A stretch of DNA of 64,000 nucleotides, taken from Fulvivirga sp. Its GTDB lineage: Bacteria > Bacteroidota > Bacteroidia > Cytophagales > Cyclobacteriaceae. The position numbers and the translations under genes were made by a program. The notes below the pieces were generated by a model that was not told where the DNA came from, did not search any database, and saw only the letters and a program-made list of their open reading frames with translations. The stretch lies in the NCBI GenBank assembly GCA_028280565.1, contig JANQLQ010000330.1, positions 1 through 64,000 of the forward strand, given 5' to 3'. Below, in pieces: positions 32,701 to 40,728 of this stretch; position 1 is the first letter of the stretch; the number at the start of each line of letters is the position of its first letter.

Positions 32701-35700
32701 TGTATAGCGCCGGTCCTTGGGCTACTGGTAAAAGAAGGGGCATCGTTCGTGTTTTCCACGGTTATCGTGAAATCTTGATTTTCACTCGCCCCGATACCGT
32801 CCCTCACATTCAGCACCACGTTCACGGAGCCTACATCTTCATTTAGGGGGGTACCTGTAAGGACCATCCCCCCATTCCCGTTATCCACTAGGTCTAACCA
32901 TGCGGGGATAGAAAGGGCCGTGATGATGCCAATATCGCTCTCATCCGGATCTTCGGTGGCTATGTTATAGGTATAAAGGTTGTCTTCTGTAGCATTGGTG
33001 ACAGGTGAGCTGGTGAAAACCGGGGGGTCATTAGAATTATCTACATTGATCGTGAAGACCTGTTCTACGATCACCCCAGCCCTATCTTCCACTGCCAACA
33101 CCACATCATGGCTCCCCAAGTTAGCATTAGAAGGGGTGCCTTGTAATACGGCGGTCCCATTGCCATTATCTTCAAAATTCAACCATCCCGGCACCGTAGT
33201 TGCCTCTATGGTACGGGTATCCCCCGCGTCCGGATCAAGGGTGGTAATCGAGTAAATATAGCTTATGTCTTGTACAGCTACCGGTAGAGGTACAGAGGTA
33301 AAAGCTGGCGGATCATTAGTATTTGTAACGGTTATGGTAAAGTTCTGGTTTACATTAGCACGTCCCGCATCTATCACGTTTATGACGACGGTACTGGTAC
33401 CTACATCATCATTAAGCGGCACACCGGTGAGCGACGCCGTACCATCTTCATTATCGGTGAGCTGCAACCAGGTCGGACCTGAAAGCAACCGAATATCACG
33501 GGTATCTCTTATATCCGGGTCTGTGGTGGTAATGTTGTAGGAGTAGTTTTGATCTTCTACAGCCGCGATGACAGGATCGCTAGTAAACTCCGGCGGGTCA
33601 TTCGTATCGTCAACGTTGATAACGAAAGATTGATCCACAGAAGCTAAAGCCAAGTCTATCACCCTTATTACTACCGGGTTACTTCCACGGTTAGCATTTG
33701 CTGGAACACCTTCTAATGTCGCGCTACCATTCCCATTGTCCGTTAATGTGAGCCATCCAGGGAGGGAAACTTCGGTGATCGAGCGTGTATCTCCTGCGTC
33801 AGGATCGGACGTGCTAATGTTGTAACGATAATTAACATCCTGTATAGCACCCGTTACTGGGCTACTCGCAAACAAGGGTGGGTCGTTGGTATTTGCCACG
33901 GAGATCGTGAAATTTTGATTGGCCGTAGCTCCCCCGGCATCCTCTACACTGATCACTACACTGGAAAGCCCTACATCTTCGTTGAGAGGGGTACCTATAA
34001 GATCTGCGGTGCCATTTCCATTATCCGTGAGTACTAGCCACCTAGGGAGGACAAGGGCTTTTATCTCCAATTCATCCCGTTCATCAGGGTCGGAGGTTTG
34101 TATTTCGTAGGTGTAAAGATCGTCTTCGGTGGCATTTGTTTCCGGCTCGCTTATGATTGACGGAGGATCATTGGCATTGTTTACTGTAATGGTAAAGACT
34201 TGATCTACAAATTCATCGCTTTCGTCGGTAGCTCGAAGCCTGGCCGTGGCATCTCCAAGGTTAGCATTCGTAGGGGTGCCCCTCAACGTAGCCGAGCCAG
34301 AACCAGTCACGTCCAAAGAGAGCCAAGAGGGTAAAGTAACCGCAGAAATTGTAGCTTGATCACCATTATCAATGTCCGTGGCCTGCACATTATAAATGTA
34401 TTCAATGTCCTGGAAAGCTGCTGTCAACGGTTCGGAAGTGAAGGCAGGCTTATCGTTGGTGTTGCTGATCGTCAACGTATAACCTTGGTTATCTTCTGCC
34501 CCAATGGCATCCTTTACATTAAGAACAATACTGAAAGATCCCACGTCGTCATTAGTGGGAGTACCCGAAAGTTCGGCGCCTCCCCTCCCGTTGTCTGTAA
34601 GGTTCAACCACCCCGGTATTGACAATGCCGTGATCGTCATTCGATCATTAGCATCCAGGTCACTGGCAACGATGGAGTAAGTATATAGAACATCCTCCGT
34701 GCCAGTGGTTACAGGGTCACTGGTAAAAGAGGGCGGATCGTTGACATTATCCACATTAATGGAAAATCGTTGCTCATCCACGGCACTGGCAAGATCGGTC
34801 ACCACCAATTCCACAACATTCGGCCCAAAGTCACCATTAGACGGGGTTCCTGCCAAGGTAGCTGTACCATTTCCATTATCAGATAATGTAAGCCAACCAG
34901 GCAAATTGATAGCAGTAATGGTTCTACTATCGCCGGCATCTGGGTCGGACGTGCTAATGGCATAGGAATATTCAACTCCTTGTAAGGCTGCCTCTACGGG
35001 TGCCGTGGTAAATTCCGGGGCATCATTGGTATTGCTTACCACCAGGGTGAAATTCTGGTTCACATTTGCGCCATCACCGTCCCTTACGTTAAGTACAATA
35101 CTTGCGCTCCCTACGTTCTCATTCAAGGGGGTACCACTGAGCAGGGCTTCGCCGTTAGCACCGGGGGTCAAGGTAAGCCAAGCTGGCATTGCCAATACCC
35201 TGATCTCCATTGCGTCACCGGGATCAGGGTCGGTGGCAATAATTTGGTAGCTGTAAGGACTATCTTCTATGGCGGTCGTCACGGGTACGCTGTTGAAAGA
35301 GGGTGCATCGTTAGCATTGTCCACGGTAATCACAAACTCCTGCTCTTCCATAGCAGTCGCTTTGTCCATTACCACGAGTTTTACCGTATTTGGCCCCACA
35401 TCATCATTAGCAGGAGTCCCGGACAGAACGGCTTTACCATCCACGCCATTTACCAATGTTAACCAGGCCGGTTTAACCGGCGCTGTTATGGTCAATTCAT
35501 CATCGATATCATCATCCCCAGTTGTAATATTATAAATGTAATTGATGCCTTCTGTCGCGATCTCTATCGGTAAACTGGTGAAATAAGGGGGGTCGTTGCT
35601 ATTGCTTACCGCAATGTTAAATAACTGGGTAGCTTTTCTGCCACCTGCCCCGTCTGAAACCTCAAGGGCTATGCCCACTGTCCCGATGTCGCTATTGGTT

Positions 35701-38276
35701 GGCGTGCCGGAGAGAAGGGCCGTACCATCACCGTTGTCATCCAGGCTCAACCATGTGGGTAGGACCAGTGCATTTGTGATCGTTAAAACATCCGTAGGAT
35801 CCGGGTCAGAAGCTTCCACTAAGTACTCGTACAATTCTCCTTGGATGGCCCCCGTAACCGGTGCACTGGTAAATACGGGCGGATCTTGCTGGGCGGTGAC
35901 ATTAATAGTAAAAGACTCGGTTGGGCTTTTGTTGTTGTTAGGCGCACTCAACGGGCCATCGTCTTGTAAGTATACCTCCACTCTTGCCTCCCCAAATGCA
36001 TTGTCGGCGGCGGTAAAAGATAATTGACCGCTACGGGTTATCTCGGGTTCTTGGGCAAAGGAAAGATCGCCTGAAACAACGGAGGTAAAAAAAGTGAGTT
36101 CCTGCCCATTTTCATCATCGCCCCCTCCTGGGCTAATGCCAGTAGCCCATGGGTCGAAAACACGTAGGCCGGCATCTTCCAAAACGGTAATATTACTACC
36201 CTTGGTAAAGCCGGGAGCATCATTTATGGGGTTGATCTTAAGCCTGAAATTTTGGGAAGCTGTCCCGTTCACCGGTTCTCCATCATCGGCTATTATGGTA
36301 AGTACTTCGTCACCAGGGGCATTGGGCACCGCCCTGATATCCACTTGGCCGTTGTTTACATTGATCGTAACCTCCGCAAATGATACTGTGGAAGGATCCG
36401 GGCTCAGCCGGTAGGTGACGTTTTGATCCTCCTCACCAGGGGGTACCGGCAGTGGGGTAACATTGATCGTTTGTACGGCGGTAAAGTCTTCATCAACTTC
36501 CAGCAGCGAAGTGCTTACCGAGAATGCCGGGACATCATTCACCGGGTTTACCACCACGGTAAAGTTCTGCTCAAAGGTTCCTCCTGCTCCTCCATCATTG
36601 GCTGTGATGGTGAATTCTTGGGTCCCCGAGAGGTCCGTTTTTGAGGTGACCCGGATCTCTCCTGTGGGTACATCTACTTGTACGTTGGCGAAATCACCAT
36701 TGGAATTCAATGTATAATCTACTGATTGTCCTGTCTCATCAGCGGGTATAGGGCCTGGTACTATCTCTATGACTTGTGTACCTCCAAAATCCTCGCTAAC
36801 AGTCAAAGAGGTAGTACTTAATGAAAAAGTAGGAACGTCATTGACATCATTTACCGTAAGGGTAAAACTTTGAACAGGGCTTTGATTATTGTTGGGGGAG
36901 TCCCCTGGGCCCAAATCTCTCAAGAAGACCTCTAAGGTAGCTAGTCCATTGGCATTTGGGGCCGTGGTAAAGGATAGGTCGCCGGTAGTCTGATCAATAG
37001 CAGGTGGGGTGCTGAACGTAAGGTTAGGGGTGGCACTGGCTATATTCACTTCAAAAACCAGCGTTTGTCCCGATTCATCCGCTCCGCCTCCCGGTGAGAT
37101 TAGGGTAGCCCAACCCGTAAAGACCTGCAGGCCGGCGTCTTCATCCAAAGTGATATCCGAGCCTTTCACAAAAGAAGGGGGATCATTGACCGCTTCCACC
37201 GTCACTTCAAAGGATTCTTCGACGAAAAGACCGCCACTATCGGTTGCTCGTATCACTAACGAGCTACTACCCGGGATGTTTTCTGCAAAATCTAACGTCA
37301 ACACTCCCGCGGCGAGGGCAACATCATCAAATAACGCGGTGTTACTATTCGATTCGACAGTGAAAATGAGATCTTGATCGTTATCTTCGGTGTCTTCAAA
37401 AGCTGCATTGAGATCAACAATGGCATTGGGCGCATCTTCCAACACATTGATGTCGGCGATGCCGGTAGTTATCGGGGCACCATTGATCAATAGGTTACCC
37501 GTTGCCGACCCCTCGTAATTCGTCTCGTCTATCTCTGCCAGCACGGCATAGGTCCCTGCTGCAACAGGTACGGTTAAATCTCCATCATACCGGGTGATCA
37601 CTGACAGGCCGGCCGGGTCGGTACTTGTAGTAACAGGCTTGGGTTGACCGTCAAAATTTTGATTTAAGTTATCCAATGAAACGGTGGCGGCCGCCTTACG
37701 GATGACCAGGGTATTGCTCGCCGTTCCTTGGTAATTATCGTCGACCACCGTGGCTTCTACCGAATAGCTGCCGGCATCCCGTGGAAGCACGGCAGAAGCA
37801 TTGTACAATACATCCACGCTCAGCCCGGCAGGTAAAGTAGTTACCGTTACCGTTTTATCCAAACCGTCATAGCCCTGATCCAAGCCGGATAAGGTGACGG
37901 TAGCCGTTGCCTTGCTCACATTAATAGTAAAGCTTTGCGTAGCAGACTGGAGTCCCCCGCTGGTTTCTTGTACCGTGAGCATGATCGGGAACGTACCGGT
38001 TTCCTCGAGTCTTCCCGAGATGGTGGCAGTACCGTCAAGGCCATCCGTAAAAGTCAAGCCTAAAGGTAAAACACCGGTAGTGATTCTAATGGTCCTGGTA
38101 TCATTTTCAGTGCCGTCGAGTGTTTCTATTTCATAGAGATAATCCTCAAAGTAAACGCCGGCTTCTACCGGGGTACTGTCAAAAACCGGTGCTGTTTGCG
38201 CATATAAAGAGCAGAAAGCACTATTCAATAGGGTAACCAGGAAGAAAATGGTTATTCTAGCCATCACTATAAACAA
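29751..38276 (-). CDS. Giant T9SS-secreted surface adhesin (SprB-like), 2841 residues
   Basis: Signal peptide 1-26 (ARITIFFLVTLLNSAFCSLY). Residues 28-110: a first putative Ig-like domain. About 112-265: two MBG-type domains (TVTLSGLDQGYDGLDKTVTV, AATVSLDNLNQNFDGQPKPV). About 268-797: cadherin-like domains with the NDPP/NDVP linker. Residues 798-2504: 18 tandem ~95-residue putative-Ig/cadherin-like repeats. About 2505-2750: two further cadherin-like domains. Residues 2754-2841: the gliding-motility type C-terminal domain (NAFTPNNDGVNDQWDF, then LPAGPYFYTILLNDGKREYK), a type B T9SS signal. Almost Cys-free and rich in Asp/Asn, as expected of a calcium-binding extracellular fibre. The PorP/SprF gene overlaps its stop by 4 bp. 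Likely roles are surface adhesion or gliding. Confidence 0.96.
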   Translation of the reverse strand: MFIVMARITIFFLVTLLNSAFCSLYAQTAPVFDSTPVEAGVYFEDYLYEIETLDGTENDTRTIRITTGVLPLGLTFTDGLDGTATISGRLEETGTFPIMLTVQETSGGLQSATQSFTINVSKATATVTLSGLDQGYDGLDKTVTVTTLPAGLSVDVLYNASAVLPRDAGSYSVEATVVDDNYQGTASNTLVIRKAAATVSLDNLNQNFDGQPKPVTTSTDPAGLSVITRYDGDLTVPVAAGTYAVLAEIDETNYEGSATGNLLINGAPITTGIADINVLEDAPNAIVDLNAAFEDTEDNDQDLIFTVESNSNTALFDDVALAAGVLTLDFAENIPGSSSLVIRATDSGGLFVEESFEVTVEAVNDPPSFVKGSDITLDEDAGLQVFTGWATLISPGGGADESGQTLVFEVNIASATPNLTFSTPPAIDQTTGDLSFTTAPNANGLATLEVFLRDLGPGDSPNNNQSPVQSFTLTVNDVNDVPTFSLSTTSLTVSEDFGGTQVIEIVPGPIPADETGQSVDYTLNSNGDFANVQVDVPTGEIRVTSKTDLSGTQEFTITANDGGAGGTFEQNFTVVVNPVNDVPAFSVSTSLLEVDEDFTAVQTINVTPLPVPPGEEDQNVTYRLSPDPSTVSFAEVTINVNNGQVDIRAVPNAPGDEVLTIIADDGEPVNGTASQNFRLKINPINDAPGFTKGSNITVLEDAGLRVFDPWATGISPGGGDDENGQELTFFTSVVSGDLSFAQEPEITRSGQLSFTAADNAFGEARVEVYLQDDGPLSAPNNNKSPTESFTINVTAQQDPPVFTSAPVTGAIQGELYEYLVEASDPDPTDVLTITNALVLPTWLSLDDNGDGTALLSGTPTNSDIGTVGIALEVSDGAGGRKATQLFNIAVSNSNDPPYFTSLPIEIATEGINYIYNITTGDDDIDDELTITAPVKPAWLTLVNGVDGKAVLSGTPANDDVGPNTVKLVVMDKATAMEEQEFVITVDNANDAPSFNSVPVTTAIEDSPYSYQIIATDPDPGDAMEIRVLAMPAWLTLTPGANGEALLSGTPLNENVGSASIVLNVRDGDGANVNQNFTLVVSNTNDAPEFTTAPVEAALQGVEYSYAISTSDPDAGDSRTITAINLPGWLTLSDNGNGTATLAGTPSNGDFGPNVVELVVTDLASAVDEQRFSINVDNVNDPPSFTSDPVTTGTEDVLYTYSIVASDLDANDRMTITALSIPGWLNLTDNGRGGAELSGTPTNDDVGSFSIVLNVKDAIGAEDNQGYTLTISNTNDKPAFTSEPLTAAFQDIEYIYNVQATDIDNGDQATISAVTLPSWLSLDVTGSGSATLRGTPTNANLGDATARLRATDESDEFVDQVFTITVNNANDPPSIISEPETNATEDDLYTYEIQTSDPDERDELEIKALVLPRWLVLTDNGNGTADLIGTPLNEDVGLSSVVISVEDAGGATANQNFTISVANTNDPPLFASSPVTGAIQDVNYRYNISTSDPDAGDTRSITEVSLPGWLTLTDNGNGSATLEGVPANANRGSNPVVIRVIDLALASVDQSFVINVDDTNDPPEFTSDPVIAAVEDQNYSYNITTTDPDIRDTRDIRLLSGPTWLQLTDNEDGTASLTGVPLNDDVGTSTVVINVIDAGRANVNQNFTITVTNTNDPPAFTSVPLPVAVQDISYIYSITTLDPDAGDTRTIEATTVPGWLNFEDNGNGTAVLQGTPSNANLGSHDVVLAVEDRAGVIVEQVFTINVDNSNDPPVFTSSPVTNATEDNLYTYNIATEDPDESDIGIITALSIPAWLDLVDNGNGGMVLTGTPLNEDVGSVNVVLNVRDGIGASENQDFTITVENTNDAPSFTSSPRTGAIQDINYRYDITVADVDAMETLTIEAIVIPGWASFSSNGSTALLEGTPANDDLGSNEVVLRVTDGPGASVDQQFTINVDNQNDPPTFSSEAITSIDEDDNYIYNVSTSDPDDNDTRTITALSLPSWLSFDDNEDGTGVLSGVPTNENVGDHPVVLEVVDAIGASERDNFTIVVNNTNDAPSFNSIPPLSAIQGLAYTYRINTADPDVGDNLAIEATTLPGWLRLVDDGDGTATLEGTASNANLGEHPVVLIVTDDASIGASAEQRFTIQVDNTNDPPVFTSAPVELVAEDDPYTYEVTTTDPDTGDELTLTGLDIPNWLTFTDNGNGRGTLIGLPTNAQVGTHQVRLQVSDGSQVAVQEYAITVTNTNDAPVITSAARVTADEDDEYQYVIAFTDDDLVSGDIVTLTTGDLPGWLTFDAAESTLSGTPLNDDVGNYTIRITAQDRTGALDVQEFELTVLNTNDPPVFLSSGVTSVDEDSPYNYAIRADDEDVGDVLTITSGNLPSWLTLQDNTDGTALLSGVPTNDNVGTHTITITVEDQAGSEVSQIFAITVANTNDAPAFTSTPRTRVALNENYVYTIETMDVDAGDQVTIRALTLPSYLSFSDNGDGTAQITGVITSQALNDRDVVVRVEDQMGTSVEQSFSIVVNTPPSLSGFSLETNEDNPYSFNASDFSLNFSDADGDDIQFIQVVSLPSHGTLQSANGEVSVGDNITVGSDVPLELVYTPGLNFNGSDDFSWNGFDGVALAENAAQVNISVLSINDAPVLENIENTALAYSLGDPGVPVTSTITINDVDNTFIQGAVVSIVENFTGGDLLTHEDELNVAISAEYNAGQGILTLTGEDTRSNYEIALGKVLFSSPVTGNTNLLTKRLQVVVNDGLVNSQPATRLVDITEIFPELDIVNAFTPNNDGVNDQWDFLNLQFYTQIEIAVFNQDGLKVFECGGQDCTWDGTYEGTELPAGPYFYTILLNDGKREYKGTVTILK
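30765..35885 (-). repeat. Array of 18 tandem ~285-bp coding repeats with A/B alternation
   Basis: Each unit begins at an NDPP/NDAP motif, followed by FTS-P and the pattern SDPDxGDxxTITA, LPGWLTLTDNGNGTATLxG, TPxNxDVG and a closing strand. Units with Ala-Ile-Gln-Asp near position 15 (ending VDNxNDPP) alternate with units with Thr-Glu-Asp (ending VxNTNDAP) for most of the array, a 190-residue higher-order period. Copies differ at many positions, so the array is old. Confidence 0.9.
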
Positions 38277-38474
38277 ATTTTGGATTATTTAGTCACTTAT
38301 CTTACATCTAAACCATCAGCCTCTAAACAGTCCCAATCCTTAATTAAAGCTATTAAACACCAGTACAAAGTTGTAAAGTTAAAAACTATATAGAATATTT
38401 TGACCATAAACTTACATATATCATCTACTCTTTTAATTTTAAGGCTATTTTTGATTTTAACCCTGTTATAAACT

Positions 38475-39641
38475 GTGCTCGAACTTTACTTCTGGATTGG
38501 ATTAGGTATAATTTTTTACACTTACCTAGGTTATGGGATACTTCTTTACATAATCGTACTACTAAAACGATCATTTTCTAGCGCTAAACCTCAACAATAC
38601 TCTTTTGAAGAACTCCCGGGGATGACACTGATCGTAGCTTGCTATAATGAGGCTGACATCCTGGATGAGAAAGTCAAGAATACGCTTGATCTTCAATACC
38701 CCTTGGAGAAGCTAAATCTTTATTTTGTCACGGACGGGTCGAACGACAATTCTGTAGAGGTACTTAAAAAATATGAGCGGGTAGTGACATTTCATGACGA
38801 TAAACGCGCGGGTAAGGTAGCAGCTGTTAACCGGGTAATGCCACACGTAAAAACCCCGATCGTAGCCTATTGTGATGCCAATACATTCCTGAATCCCGAA
38901 GCATTGGTCCACCTGGCCCGGCATTATAAAGATCCTAAGGTGGGAGCTGTGGCCGGTGAAAAGAAAATATATCAAGGGGACAAAGAGCATGCAGCAGGAT
39001 CCGGCGAAGGGGCGTATTGGAAATATGAATCTGCTCTTAAAAAACTAGACTCGGAATTGCATACCGTGGTAGGCGCTGCCGGTGAGCTTTTTTCCGTAAG
39101 AACAGAACTGTACGAAGATGTTCCCGGGAATATCATCATAGAAGACTTTTTCTTATCCATGCGCATCGTTGAGAGAGGTTTTAGGGTAGTTTATGAACCC
39201 GACGCCTATGCCATGGAAACCAGTTCTGCCTCTGTAAAAGAAGAACAAAAAAGAAAAGTGCGTATCGCAGCGGGAGGCATCCAAAGTATCGTGAAGTTGT
39301 ATGGGTTGCTGAATGTATTCAAGTATGGCGTAGTTACCTTCCAGTATGTCTCGCACAGGGTACTTCGATGGACTTTAACCCCGTTACTTTTACCGGTTGT
39401 TTTTGTTTTGAACTACCTGCTGCTTAACCTTCACCCGGTATACCTGGTCTTATTCATCGGGCAGGTGTTGTTTTATTCCATCTCTTTACTAGGGTACTTG
39501 TTGCAAGGTAAAAAGATCAAATTCAAAATGCTTTTCATCCCATACTATTTCACCTTTATGAATTGGTCCGTTTATCGTGGTTTTTTACGGTACATTGGTG
39601 GAAAGCAATCCGCAGTGTGGGAAAAAGCCAAGCGTGCCTAA
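38475..39641 (+). CDS. Membrane family 2 glycosyltransferase
   Basis: 388 residues from a GTG start, chosen because it includes the N-terminal span (LELYFWIGLGIIFYTYLGYG). No ATG lies upstream in frame near it. GT-A domain at about 45-270: LIVACYNEADILDEKV, FVTDGSNDNSVEVL, AYCDANTFLNPEALVHLARH, and acceptor-side EDFFLSMRIVERGFRVVYEP. C-terminal spans at about 295-365. It resembles hyaluronan/cellulose/poly-GlcNAc synthase-like processive enzymes, but the product is unknown. First gene of a four-gene plus-strand operon, diverging from the adhesin gene with 198 bp between. A TATTTTTG (-7-like) box is at 38446-38453 without an obvious -33 partner. Confidence 0.92.
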   Translation: MLELYFWIGLGIIFYTYLGYGILLYIIVLLKRSFSSAKPQQYSFEELPGMTLIVACYNEADILDEKVKNTLDLQYPLEKLNLYFVTDGSNDNSVEVLKKYERVVTFHDDKRAGKVAAVNRVMPHVKTPIVAYCDANTFLNPEALVHLARHYKDPKVGAVAGEKKIYQGDKEHAAGSGEGAYWKYESALKKLDSELHTVVGAAGELFSVRTELYEDVPGNIIIEDFFLSMRIVERGFRVVYEPDAYAMETSSASVKEEQKRKVRIAAGGIQSIVKLYGLLNVFKYGVVTFQYVSHRVLRWTLTPLLLPVVFVLNYLLLNLHPVYLVLFIGQVLFYSISLLGYLLQGKKIKFKMLFIPYYFTFMNWSVYRGFLRYIGGKQSAVWEKAKRA

Positions 39642-39650
39642 GGGATAACT

Positions 39651-40022
39651 TTGGTATATTCTTTTGGATTCTCAATAAAAGCCTTTTACTTACGTTTGAA
39701 TACTTTGGCCAGGTCAATTATCATAGTGCTCCTACTTTTCTTTCTCAGCGCAGGCTGTAACCAAACGAGGTATGTCACTGTTAAACACGTAAAACCTGAT
39801 AATAGGAATCGGCCCTACAATAAGAAGAAGGATCGAAGGAAAAAAAGGGTGAAGTACGTACGGGTAAAGATCTTAAAACAATCTAAAGAGGTAAAACCTC
39901 CTAGAGCCAAGCCTGTAAAAGCTAAAAAAACGAAGGAAACAACGACAGAAGAAACTGCTACCGGGGAAATAGAACCGCCAGCAGAACCAACCCATGAACC
40001 AGACAGCACAGGACTTTTTTAA
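39651..40022 (+). CDS. Small Lys/Arg-rich lipoprotein
   Basis: Up to 123 residues; the frame has no ATG, and TTG at 39651 or a later TTG (about 39696) must start it. A signal segment (SIIIVLLLFFLSAGC) ends with lipobox LSAGC, Cys36. The remainder is very basic (KKKDRRKKRVKYVRVK, PRAKPVKAKKTKE) and then acidic/proline-rich (ETATGEIEPPAEPTHEP). It lies 9 bp after the glycosyltransferase gene and overlaps the TPR gene by 29 bp. The basic stretch could bind an anionic polymer such as the polysaccharide itself; that is speculation. No known family. Confidence 0.65.
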   Translation: MVYSFGFSIKAFYLRLNTLARSIIIVLLLFFLSAGCNQTRYVTVKHVKPDNRNRPYNKKKDRRKKRVKYVRVKILKQSKEVKPPRAKPVKAKKTKETTTEETATGEIEPPAEPTHEPDSTGLF

Positions 40023-40728
40023 AAAAGGACTCCAGTTGTGCCAAGAGGCAAACTTTGAAGCCGCAATCGAAGAGTTTAGCAAGGCCTTAGCGCTTGAACA
40101 TGCATCGGATATACTTTACAACCGGGCAAAGGCGTATTTTAAGCTGCAGGATTTCTCAAAAGCCATAAACGATTTCTCGTCACTCATCAGTCACGAACCC
40201 AGTAATGCCTTTTATTATAGTGAGCGCGGGGTGGCCTATCACCTGTCCGGGGATAGTACCAAAGCCCTAGAAGACCTGGATAAGGCGGCGGCACTAGAGC
40301 CTATGAAGCCTTTTCGCTATTCAAGCCGTGCCTTCATAAAGGAAAAAACCGGTGACCTACGCGGGGCCATTGCCGATTATGAAAAAGCCATAGAGCTGGA
40401 CCCCGAAGATGCTATTGCTTTCAATAACAAGGGACTCATAGAAGAAAAGCTGGGTTATCTTGAAAATTCTAAAAAAAGCTTTGCGCGTGCCGATGAATTG
40501 GACCCTCCCAAAAAAGTACCTGGGGCCACCGAGAAGGCTGAAAAGCCTAAAAGCGCTGGTAAAGCCCCTCTACAAGAAAAAGTTACGCCCGCCCCTACCC
40601 CTGTGCCCACCAAGGACTCGCTGACCCTAACCTCATATTTAGGGACATTAAAGCAGCTTATCACCAATGGAAAAGAACAAAAAGAATTTATCAGCTTCAT
40701 CAAGAACTTGGGCAGGACAAAGAAGTAA
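39994..40728 (+). CDS. TPR-repeat protein
   Basis: 244 residues, no signal peptide, so cytoplasmic. Four tetratricopeptide repeats at about 1-150 (KKGLQLCQEANFEAAIEEFS, YNRAKAYFKLQDFSKAINDF, YYSERGVAYHLSGDSTKALE, FNNKGLIEEKLGYLENSKKS). Then a Lys/Pro linker (155-205) and a short C-terminal helix region (LTSYLGTLKQLITNGKEQKE). It overlaps the lipoprotein gene by 29 bp and its stop shares one base with the start of the next glycosyltransferase gene (TAATG), implying translational coupling. A scaffold role for the two glycosyltransferases is inferred. Confidence 0.87.
   Translation: MNQTAQDFFKKGLQLCQEANFEAAIEEFSKALALEHASDILYNRAKAYFKLQDFSKAINDFSSLISHEPSNAFYYSERGVAYHLSGDSTKALEDLDKAAALEPMKPFRYSSRAFIKEKTGDLRGAIADYEKAIELDPEDAIAFNNKGLIEEKLGYLENSKKSFARADELDPPKKVPGATEKAEKPKSAGKAPLQEKVTPAPTPVPTKDSLTLTSYLGTLKQLITNGKEQKEFISFIKNLGRTKK

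Noticed and set aside
29980-38136. Many long plus-strand frames opposite the adhesin gene
   Set aside because: They recur with the ~285-bp period of the repeats and are Ser/Val-rich antisense shadows.
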